Assembly: GCA_037176905.1 (NCBI GenBank)
Contig: JBBBWG010008003.1
Span: 1 to 24,645 of the forward strand
Length of the DNA: 24,645 nucleotides
DNA from: Azolla pinnata
Taxonomy: Eukaryota; Streptophyta; Polypodiopsida; Salviniales; Salviniaceae
Reading direction: 5' to 3'
Position numbers and translations under genes: made by a program. This document shows, one piece after another, positions 11,047 through 19,175 of this stretch. Positions within the stretch are counted from its first letter, which is position 1; each line of letters begins with the position of its first letter. Under the pieces are notes generated by a model that was not told the origin of the DNA, did no database searches, and saw only the letters and a list, made by a program, of their open reading frames with translations.

Positions 11047-11053
11047 TATATAG
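11047..11053 (-). promoter_or_regulatory. Probable TATA box of 4CL
   Basis: The minus strand reads CTATATAC, about 130 bp upstream of the 4CL ATG at 10917. A start site 25-30 bp downstream would give a leader of roughly 100 nt. It is the best TATA-like match near the gene; no start-site data are available. Confidence 0.55.
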
Positions 11054-11773
11054 GAACTTCGGGAGCCGGATTCTCAACGACGAACCTTGCTTACCTGACT
11101 GATACCGAAGAATGAACACTGTATCTCTTGATTCCCACTGGAGAGCAATGGCTTGCACACTACGTAAAGCTCAAAATAATACCAGCCCACACTGCATAGA
11201 TAGCACCGCCCCGCCTTCTGTATGCTTTGTCCTCCACCACAAAAGGTCCAGCAGCAGAAAGGAATGCAGTAGATTCATACCAAATGCTTGCTTCTCTCTG
11301 GATACGGGACCGATCGCGCGGGTTTTCTATATAGATATCTTTGCTCGAGGGCTTGTCCTGATGACGGAACTCGAAGACCAGCGGTAGCGTTGAAAAGTAA
11401 GACGTGGGCGATTGTTCGACGGTTTTGTATTTCTCGCAAGCCTGCTAACAGCAACCACTGCTCCCCTCCCCACCTTCACCTGAACCCACTAAGCCAGTCC
11501 CCTGAGCTTCAAGCTTTCCCTCCTTCGGATTGCCAAGCAAGCACATTGCTTTTCACCCACTCTTGGCCTCCTGGCTTTCAGTCTTGTACACTGGCCCTGA
11601 TCTAGCCGCGAATGGCACATTGAGCGAATCGAGCTCTCTGAAAGGAAGGGAAGAGAAGTGCGGCAAGTACGCAACCGGGGCCCAGGCCCAGGCTCTTCTA
11701 TTATGCATAGCTTGCTTGCCATGTGTGTACATGATCTCCAAGCCATGGAAAAGAAAGGAAAGAAGCTTTGCAG

Positions 11774-11850
11774 TTGGTTGTTGTTGGTGTTGTTGTTGAT
11801 GATGATGCTGGTGGTGGTGGTGGTGGTGGTGGTGATGATGATGATGATGC
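11774..11850. repeat. Compound trinucleotide microsatellite (GTT/GAT/GTG)
   Basis: Consecutive short runs of GTTGTTG, GATGATGATG, GGTGGTGGTGGTG and again GATGATGATG. It reads as poly-Val/Met or poly-His/Ser in different frames, which explains the spurious ORFs on both strands. Confidence 0.9.
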
Positions 11851-12245
11851 AGGTGTTGGTGACAAGAAAAGATGGAGGCCTCTCCTACCCACACCCACAC
11901 CACCTGCTCATGTGTTTCATCTGAGCCTTTTCTTTTGCTTCTCATGCAATTCTACTGCTTCAAATCAAGAAAAAGAGGAATCGTCTGCATCGCCATCTCC
12001 CATCTCCCATCTCCATCTCCTCGGATGGATGGATACATACATTCGGAGTTGGTAAAAGCCCTCGCAAACGGTTCAGCTGTCACACAGGTTTTCCCAAATC
12101 TGCATGCTTTTGCCTAACCCCTTCTCCCTTTCCTTTTACCTACAAAGTGTCTGAATTACATCACCATGAAGAATGGTCATCTGCCATGGCTCATTGCATC
12201 GGTCCAGAAGGTCGAAAAGTCATCGGTTTCTGCGATGATCCCCGC

Positions 12246-12259
12246 TTTAGGGTTTAGGG
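12246..12259 (+). promoter_or_regulatory. Double TTTAGGG word (telo-box like)
   Basis: Two perfect adjacent TTTAGGG heptamers followed by TTC. The complement contains AAACCCTAAA, the plant telo-box core. There is no evident gene beside it, so a regulatory role is only possible; it may be a small relic of interstitial telomeric sequence. Confidence 0.4.
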
Positions 12260-12960
12260 TTCGCCCTTCCACCGTCACGACGAGCATTTTCATGGCCGTA
12301 AAATCATCGCACCCATGTCTGAGAGCACTTGCTTGGGACAGATTCTTCACCATAAAAAAAAAAAGGAACGGAAGATTTTGTCTGCAGTTCTTGCCCCCCT
12401 TCCAAACAACATTCTTTCTCTGCCATGATTTCTGACAGTGCCCCTTTCCGAAAGCAGTACCCCGAGATCTTCTTGCACCATCGAAATCATCGTCAAAATC
12501 GTATGCATTGTTACCCGACCGACGAAGAAGAATCGCCGAACCGTTTCTTCCAAAGCCATCTTCATCATCGTCGCCGTCCTCCTCGTCGCTGCTTGATCTA
12601 GCAACCGATCAAAGAATGCGGACCATTTCCAGCAACCAAGGCTCTCCGACGGATCAAGAAACCTCGCCGCTCTATCTACTCAGATCTCTGATTGATCCAA
12701 ATCTTCTAAGCTTCTCTGATTTGATCCGAAAAATCTAGTAACCTCTATGACTGATTTGTTGGCAAAATCCCCCTTCCCCATCATGGGATTTGCAAAAAGA
12801 AAGATGGTATGCACCCGTCTGCCTGCGTCGGAAGCATGTCTTTTACACTCAACCGGCTGGATTGCACACGATTCTGCAGAGATAAGCATCAGGCTTCCAT
12901 CGATCTACAGTTTGGAGGCAGCAGCCCAAAGATCTATGCATGTAAAGCTTCATCGCCCCA

Positions 12961-13036
12961 GATGTGGTTACATTCACCAGAATGTGGTTACATTCACCAG
13001 AATGTGGTTACATTCACCAGAATGTGGTTACATTCA
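12961..13036. repeat. 20-bp tandem repeat, ~3.8 copies
   Basis: The unit AATGTGGTTACATTCACCAG is repeated at 12961, 12981, 13001 and 13021. The first copy starts with G and the last diverges at its end. Each unit contains AATGT-ggtt-ACATT, a short inverted repeat that could form a hairpin. Confidence 0.95.
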
Positions 13037-13098
13037 TCCAGATTTGCAAAAACCGCTTCGATGCGGCACGGGAAATGCAGATTGCAGAAACGTTCATG

Positions 13099-13193
13099 CA
13101 GACAGACAGACAGATCGATCGATCGATCGATAGATAGATAGATAGATAGATAGAGAAAGAGACAGAGAAGGAGAGAGAGAGAGAGAGAGAGAT
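13099..13193. repeat. CAGA/GATC/GATA/GA compound microsatellite
   Basis: Successive runs of GACAGACAGACAG, ATCGATCGATCGATCGAT, AGATAGATAGATAG and GAGAGAGAGAGAGA. It is simple sequence with no coding role. Confidence 0.93.
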
Positions 13194-13329
13194 GGTGGTT
13201 GCACCTTGGCTATGGAAAGCTCGCCATCGCCGCGCCACCCACTTTGGATGAATCCAACAGACCCAACAAACCTGAAGCTTGCTCGCCTTTGCAACAAACC
13301 AAAGCTCCATCAGCAAACCAGACCATCGC

Positions 13330-14001
13330 CATCACCACCACCATCACCATCATCTTCGTCTTCTTCTTCTTCTTCATCATCTTCACCGTCGTCCTCATCC
13401 ATCTTCTTCTTCACCCTCATCCTCATCCTTCTTCTTCTTCTTCTTCTTCTTCTTCTTCTTCTTCTTCTTCACCAGCTTGACGATCATCCTCGTCCATCTT
13501 CTTCTTCTTCACCATCCTCACCATCACCATAATCATCACCATTTCTTCTTCTTCTTCTTCTTCTCTCTTCTTCTTCACCGTCCTCACCATCACCATAATC
13601 ATCACCATTTCTTCTTCTTCTTCTTCTTCTTCTTCTTCTTCTTCTCTCTTCTTCTTCACCATCACCATAATCATCACCATTTCTTATTCTTCTTCTTCTT
13701 CTCTCTTCTTCTTCACCATCACCATAATCATCACCATTTCTTCTTCTTCTTCTTCTTCTTCTTCTCCCTTCTTCTTCACCGTCTTCACCATCACCATAAT
13801 CATCATCATTTCTTCTTCTTCTTCTTCTTCTTCTTCTTCTTCTTCTTCTTCCTCATGATCACCATCACCATCACCACCATCCTCATCATCTCATCACCAC
13901 CACCATCACCATCACTATCACCACCACCATCACCATCATCACTATCACCACCACCACCCATTACAATCACCATCATCATGACCACCATCATCATCATCTC
14001 C
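13330..14001. repeat. TTC/ATC/CAC higher-order simple-repeat array
   Basis: The block at 13425-13855 alternates (TTC)n tracts with a conserved 18-bp core, CACCATAATCATCACCAT. Cores start at 13525, 13591, 13663, 13720 and 13792; the last has CATCATCAT in place of CATCACCAT. Core-to-core distances are 66, 72, 57 and 72 bp, all multiples of three. The flanks at 13330-13424 and 13855-14001 are CACCATCATCAC runs. The sense strand is almost pure pyrimidine in the TTC tracts. This explains the long His/Phe/Leu ORF on the plus strand and the Glu/Met-Val ORFs on the minus strand; neither is a credible gene. Confidence 0.93.
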
Positions 14002-14137
14002 TTTTTTTTTCAAAAATGTATGTTTGAATTAAAACAACATGACAATTACGAAAAAAAACCTTGCTGTTGGAAACTACTTTGGCAAGCCACAAGCCCAACC
14101 TAAGGTGCTGCGATACAAAATGACATAAATTTAACTC

Positions 14138-14245
14138 ATCATCTTCATCATGATCACCACCATCATCATCATAATCATAACCATCATCATCATCACCACC
14201 ACTGTCATCATCATCATCTTCTTCATCTTCTTCTTATTCTTCTTG
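14138..14245. repeat. ATC/CAT/TTC trinucleotide repeat
   Basis: Runs of CATCATCATCATAATCATAA, CACCACCACTGTCATCATC and TTCTTCATCTTCTTCTT. It is a second, smaller island of the same simple-sequence type as 13330-14001, separated from it by about 135 bp of ordinary sequence. Confidence 0.9.
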
Positions 14246-14813
14246 GGCTTTTGCTCAACTGTCATGCCCACGCACATGTGCATGGAATGCATGTCAACGT
14301 GGGGATGAAATGGATGGATCCCATGGATCAGTCAATCAATCTCTGGTCTTTTGCAAAGCTGAGGAAATCAATGATTGAATCTCTGGTCGAAAGCAAAAAT
14401 TGGACGAGAAGCCCCGAGCTCCATTCGACATGGCTCCGTTTGGGGCAGGAGATAAGCTTCAAAAACGCTGCCTGGCGCTCATCGATCAGACATCGACGAT
14501 TCGAAGATGAGCTTTTCGAGCTCCCATTCGACACGGATCTTATATATACATATATGCTCACACTCTCCTTGCCCAGCCAATTACCACATACTCCCCATAT
14601 ATCTCGAAAAGAGGAGAACGATTCTCATTTCCGGAGCATCAAATCGGGGAAACCACTGCAGAACGCCCATCGGATCGGTGCCAAACAACCATCATCAAGA
14701 CAATACTTGCAACTTTCTACAACGTTTCTCTTCACTCGGGCTCTCGACTCGTTGTCAAGGCTTTGGTCGCGGTCTCTTGCACAAGGATGAGAAAACACAA
14801 GGAAGGGTATTAG

Positions 14814-14876
14814 AAACCCCTAAACCCTAAACCCCTAAAACCCTAAAACCCTAAACCCTAAACCCTAAACCCTAAT
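14814..14876 (-). repeat. Interstitial Arabidopsis-type telomeric repeat (CCCTAAA)
   Basis: About eight units of CCCTAAA, CCCCTAAA or CCCTAAAA, with periods of 7-8 bp; the complement is TTTAGGG. It lies about 45 bp upstream of the PPR TATA box, in the position where telo-boxes occur in plant promoters. Its strand orientation is opposite to that of the array at the right edge of the window, and its unit is the seven-base plant form rather than the six-base form there. Confidence 0.93.
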
Positions 14877-14921
14877 CCTCAGGGGTATTTGGGGGAATAA
14901 GGAAAACCTGCCCTCTTCTTC

Positions 14922-14929
14922 TATATAAA
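14922..14929 (+). promoter_or_regulatory. TATA box of the PPR gene
   Basis: A perfect TATATAAA, 75-82 bp upstream of the ATG at 15004. Transcription would start near 14955. It is preceded by the CCCTAAA array and followed by a TTC-rich leader. An ATG at 14981 (context CCAACATGA) would be met first and is out of frame with the PPR reading frame. Confidence 0.7.
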
Positions 14930-15003
14930 GGAAAGAAGCTCCAACAGAGTTTTCTTCTTCCTCTGCAATCGCCCACCAACATGACGAAGCTGCGGAGCAG
15001 AGC

Positions 15004-15231
15004 ATGCTCCACCAGAACGTGCTCCCCACCGGAGCTTCCTTCGTCCGCATCCTGCAGGACGTCTCCCATCTGGAAGGAGGCAAGCATGTCCATGCTTGCC
15101 TCAGGCTGTCCCCATTCGCCCACGATGTCGCAGTTCGTTCCACTCTGGTTTCTATGTATGGCAGATGTGGTAGCTTCGATGATGCCCTCAAGGCGTTCCT
15201 TGATATGCCGTCCTCGTCGCCGTCGTTTTCG

Positions 15232-15280
<49 letters not shown>

Positions 15281-17115
15281 TGCCGTCGTCGGCAGCGGCA
15301 GCATCGCCATCGCCATCACCACCGCATGTTGTCACATGGAATGCCATCATAAGTGCTTGCGGAAGATACCAGAAAGGCTTGTATGCGCATCGTCTCTTCC
15401 AGCAAATGCTCTTGGAGTGCGTCATAGCCACCAATGTGACCTTCATCAGCCTCGCGAGGGCATACACGAGACAAGGTATGCTTTCAGAAGGCAAGCGATT
15501 GCATGCTCGCATATGCGGGAGTAGCCTCGAAGACGACGCGATGATAAGAAACAACCTTTGGACCATGTATACTCAATGTGGTAGTCCTGAGAATGGATCG
15601 GAGCCCTTCCGCAATGCCGCCCAAGGTTTGATGCTCGAAGAAGGTCAGCATATGCATTCGCATGCATATGGTAATAATACCTTCGAGGAAGCAAAGGCAA
15701 GGGTGAGAAATGGATCGGAGCTCTTTGATCGTGATATGTCTGAAGAGCACAACGTGGTATCATGGACTAACCTAATCTCTTCGTATGTCGGTCGGGGCTG
15801 TCTACATGATTCGCTTTCTATATATAGTGAAATGCAAGAGGTGGGTGTCAACCCGAACTCTTACACTTTTGTTACCCTTCTTTCGGGTTGCAGTAACATT
15901 GCTGCTGCCATACCTGGACAGCTGTTGCATTTCCATGTGATGTGTTGCTACCATAGCCCAGGTACGATGATTGGGAACACATTGATCAGGATGTATAGTG
16001 CATGTGGTTGCTTAGAAGATGCTTGCAAAGTGTTTGAAGATTTGAACGACTCTGGTGATGTTGTATCGTGGACGAGCATTATCGCAGCCTATGCACAGCA
16101 GGGAATCAGCCACGAAGCTGCTCAAAACTTCAGGAAAATGCAAGAAAGAGGCATCTTTCCAGATAAGATCACCTTCCTCGTTCTCATTGATGTTCTTTGG
16201 AGCCATGAGGAGAGCAAAAGGATACACTTAGATATTCTAAACAAGGAGTTTGAGCAGGATATTGCCATAGGAAGTGCTCTTGTGAGCATGTATCGTAAAC
16301 ATAGCCAACCTGAGAATGCCGGGCATGCATTCCATCCAGTTCAAGACTGTAGCTTGGTGGCTCGGAACATTCTCATCCCGACATTCGCTCAAGGAAAGCA
16401 AACACAAAAAGCATTTGCAGTGTTTTACCAGACCCTGCAAGAAGGTCTCATCCCAGATAAGTCGGCATATTTAGCCATGCTCAAAGCATGTGCTAGTAGT
16501 TCGTACCTTATTGAATGCGTGCACATGCATATCCAAATCATCTTCGCTGGTTTTGCAGGCGATATAACCGTCCAGACATCTCTTATCCATATGTATGGGA
16601 AAAGTGGTAATGTGGAGAGAGCATGGTATGTTTTCATCGCATCCCAAACACAGGATCGACCTATTTGGAATGCGATGATTCAAGTATTCTCTCAGTATGG
16701 GAAAGGAAACGAGGCGATCAGGTTGTTCGATCGGATGCATCATGGCAGAGTGGCACCGGATGCAGTCACATTTATGGGCATGATATTGGCATGTAGCCAT
16801 TCAGGTCTTGTCGAAGAAGGTTGGAGGTGCTTGTTAGCGATGGTAGGTAGGTGTGCTGTAGAGCCTGATGTCGAGCATTTCAATTGTATGGTTGATCTTC
16901 TTGGCCGAGCCGGACGCGTAGATGATGGAGCAGTGCTCATAAAAAACATGGCATGCAGACCGAGCATAACCACATGGACAGCTCTGTTAAGTGCTTGTAG
17001 AATGCACCGCAATCCAGAGCTCGGTGATATTGCAGCGATGCATGCCTATCAGCTTGGACCTAGAGAATCTGGAACCTATGTTCTGTTGTCCGATATCCAT
17101 GGAGAAGCAATATAG
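15004..17115 (+). CDS. PLS-class pentatricopeptide repeat protein, E domain truncated
   Basis: A single exon of 703 aa. PPR proteins are helical-repeat RNA-binding proteins, mostly in mitochondria or plastids; the PLS class usually acts in C-to-U RNA editing. Recognisable repeat cores include VRSTLVSMYGRCGSFDDA, VVSWTNLISSYVGRG, IGNTLIRMYSACGCLEDA, VVSWTSIIAAYAQQG, VQTSLIHMYGKSGNVERA and FNCMVDLLGRAGRVDDGA, then the E1 start WTALLSACRMHRNPELG. Residues 70-107 are a poly-Ser then Ala/Ser/Pro linker, placed between the helices of one repeat. Another repeat near residues 180-250 is stretched by about 35 residues. The frame stops inside E1/E2 (VLLSDIHGEAI-stop), yet KLVPGC, the usual E2 landmark, follows in the same frame at 17146-17163 after a second stop. 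There is no DYW domain. No clear transit peptide follows the ATG, although the frame is open back to 14929 without an ATG. It may be a recent pseudogene or a shortened functional protein. Confidence 0.88.
15211..15324 (+). repeat. (TCA)n poly-Ser codon expansion in the PPR gene
   Basis: An uninterrupted run of TCA codons from about 15231 to 15279, preceded by TCC/TCG codons and followed by GCA/TCG/CCA codons. It encodes a Ser-Ala-Pro linker (residues 70-107). It is in frame and is a slippage-type insertion between two PPR helices. Confidence 0.93.
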
Positions 17116-17190
17116 GGGATGATTTAGAGATGCTTCATAGCAGGAAAACTAGTGCCAGGCTGCAAATTCCAAATGTAGGAGGTTTGATGG
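17116..17190 (+). pseudogene. Decayed E-domain remnant of the PPR gene
   Basis: Downstream of the stop at 17113-17115, in the same frame, further stops occur at 17125 and 17176. Between them the frame reads AGKLVPGCKFQM, which resembles the KKVPGCSWIE landmark of PLS-class E2 motifs at nearly the expected distance from the VLLS of E1. This suggests the ancestral protein was longer and lost its C-terminus by stop mutations and small indels. Confidence 0.6.
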
Positions 17191-18055
17191 ATCATCAAGC
17201 ATTAAAGGTATCGTAATATCGCAGGATCTCAAGCACTACTAGGACATCCCAAAGCAATTGATTGTGGCACTACCACATGCCAAACCAATAAATTATTGAG
17301 CCCTTTTCTTTCGGGGCATCCCATCTTCCAGAATGGACTTTTGCTTATCCTACATATCGATTTCTGCAAAGTGCTAGACAAGTTTGCCTTGCTTTCTTAG
17401 ATCTTTTCAGAAACATATGTTTTTATTATCGATCTTGTGCAAGAAGTACAGTTATTCGAGCCTGTTTACAAAGTTTTCAATGATTGATGGCTGCTAAAAA
17501 CACAGCCATCAATGTTGGCTTGGCTTTCTAGAGGAACAGTGAGTTGGGCTGTGTCTTTTTCTTTTTTTTTATCCCAGGATGTGCTAAGGACAGCGTGGCA
17601 ACATGTGTTATGCAAACAGACATTCCCTTGCTTCGAGCCCCATGGATGATGCTTTGTGGTCCAGACATCTGATGCAGTGCATTCTACAGATTCTGGAGGA
17701 ATAATATGAACTTGGGCATTGGGCTTGTGTCCTTTCGGATTTTCATAGTTTGTTGAAATGCATGCTAAAATGGGAGCCAGCTGCCAACTCAAGGTCTTGC
17801 TAGCCAGCGATGGCATTGCCCCTCCCCCACCCCCCAAATCCACTGAATGGGAATGATGGGAATGTCCTTTCCAAGGGCAAAGTACTGCACAATTTACCTT
17901 CCTTTTTGTGCCTTTTGAAGTGAATGGAAAAGAAGAAGACTGACAAGATTGAGTAGGAAGGAAGTGCAGGGATGGGCGATGAGGACCACGTGCCATGCAC
18001 AGGCATCGTTGCCTGCATCAACATTTTGCTGTATGCAGATTGCAACCAGATGTGT

Positions 18056-18092
<37 letters not shown>

Positions 18093-19175
18093 ATATGTGG
18101 ATAAATGGTATGGAATGCGGCAATGGAAGTACGGATTCTGATCGGGAAAACGATATCCGCAGCTGTTTGAAGCTCGCAGTTTGTTTGGAATGGATCGAAC
18201 AAAAAAAAAGGGGGGGGAGGAAGATTCAGACGGATCGTGGAAGCATCCGAGCCATACATATATGTAAAAGCAATTGTAGAAAAGGGAGCATTATGCATGC
18301 TTATGTCGGTAGATTCTTGCTCGAGTCCGGAATATTTTAGCAAGAGCATTATCATTGCCAGATTGGGCTGATGGAGGATGCTCATAGAAGAGGCATAATG
18401 AGGGATTAAGGGGCTATTATTGTAGCTATAACTATTTGCAGCAGCCCCGATAAGCAGCATCGGGGCACGATCATGTATGGACTGCTTTCTCGCCGCGCAC
18501 ATGGATCGAATTGCGGAGTATGCGTAGATCGATGACCCACACTTATATATGTATGTGTAGAATCTAGATCGATGGCTCAATGTATGTCAATTCAAAACAA
18601 ATGGATCGACGATCGATCTGATCGCCTATCGCTTCCCTCATCGATGATATGATGAATCAACGGCTGATGGCCAAAAAACATGGATTAAGGGAATTGGAGA
18701 GGCTTTTTTTCCTCTTTTTTTTTTCTGCTCTATTGTGTGTTGAAGAGGGTAATGGATAGACGTTTTCTTTGGTTTTTGTTTTTGTTTTTGTTTTCTGTTT
18801 TACAGAACTGAAAGAAATCTGTTGAAAAGATGTAGGATTTGGATGGATAAAGCAGTGCATCAGAAGAGGTCATGGGCTCAGTCAAATCCTACATGACATG
18901 AGCCCACAATCACACAAACTACACCAAAATTGAAGAGGGTGCTAAAATAACTGATGTTAAAAAACAGAGAGAGGCTGTAATGTAAAAGGTTTAGGAATCC
19001 AAAAAGCTTTTGTTCTCTCTCTTTCCCCTGTTCTTCCTCCTCCTCTTCATCTGTGTGTTCTTCTTCTTCTTCTTCTTCTTCTCCCTTTCCTCTCTGCCTC
19101 TCTCTAAGAGCTTCAGGAGGAGATAATACAGAGTGGAGGGATCAGGAGGAACCCACGACCCACCAACCCTAGGAG
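17191..19175. other. Intergenic spacer between the PPR and RCC1 genes
   Basis: No coding gene is supported. Contents are a (TA)15 run at 18060-18089, several A/G or T homopolymer junctions (18200-18217, 18706-18724), a TTTTTG run near 18772-18795, and a CT/TTC-rich stretch at 19010-19105 that looks like the 5' leader of the RCC1 gene. The minus-strand ORF at 17894-18580 is driven by the TA run and has no recognisable domain. Confidence 0.6.
18060..18089. repeat. (TA)15 microsatellite
   Basis: A pure alternating TA run between TGTAGAGA and TGTCATATG. Confidence 0.95.

Larger units (their letters stand above)
10918..15003. other. Divergent intergenic region between 4CL and the PPR gene
   Basis: There are 4.1 kb without a supportable gene. 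10918-11400 is the 4CL leader and promoter. 11400-12960 is unique-looking sequence with a GTT/GTG/GAT trinucleotide block at 11774-11850 and two tandem TTTAGGG words at 12246-12259. 12961-14240 is dominated by tandem and simple repeats. 14250-14810 is unique sequence with short imperfect duplications (a CGAGCTCCATTCGACA-like string near 14413 and again near 14517). 14814-14930 holds the telomere-like array and TATA box of the PPR gene. ORFs here are low complexity or lack any family resemblance. Confidence 0.7.

Noticed and set aside
12961..13036. CRISPR-like direct repeats
   Set aside because: The repeats are adjacent with no spacers and lie in a plant nuclear context.
13423..13997. Glu-rich and Met/Val-rich minus-strand ORFs
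   Set aside because: They are the complement of the same simple repeats, with no domain or start context.
13279..14103. 274-aa ORF rich in His, Phe and Leu
   Set aside because: It is a translation of TTC/CAC/ATC repeats with no non-repetitive core, and the whole array is in threes, so an open frame is expected by chance.
14251..14790. 179-aa plus-strand ORF upstream of the PPR gene
   Set aside because: The frame opens with TTG, not ATG, no domain is recognisable and it ends in the PPR promoter. It could be a decayed exon but there is no support.
14865..15566. 233-aa minus-strand ORF with a poly-Asp run
   Set aside because: It is antisense to the PPR exon and the (TCA)n tract. The plus-strand PPR motifs are unambiguous.
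17894..18580. 228-aa minus-strand ORF
   Set aside because: It runs through the (TA)15 tract, giving an Ile/Tyr run; no family resemblance or splice structure was seen.
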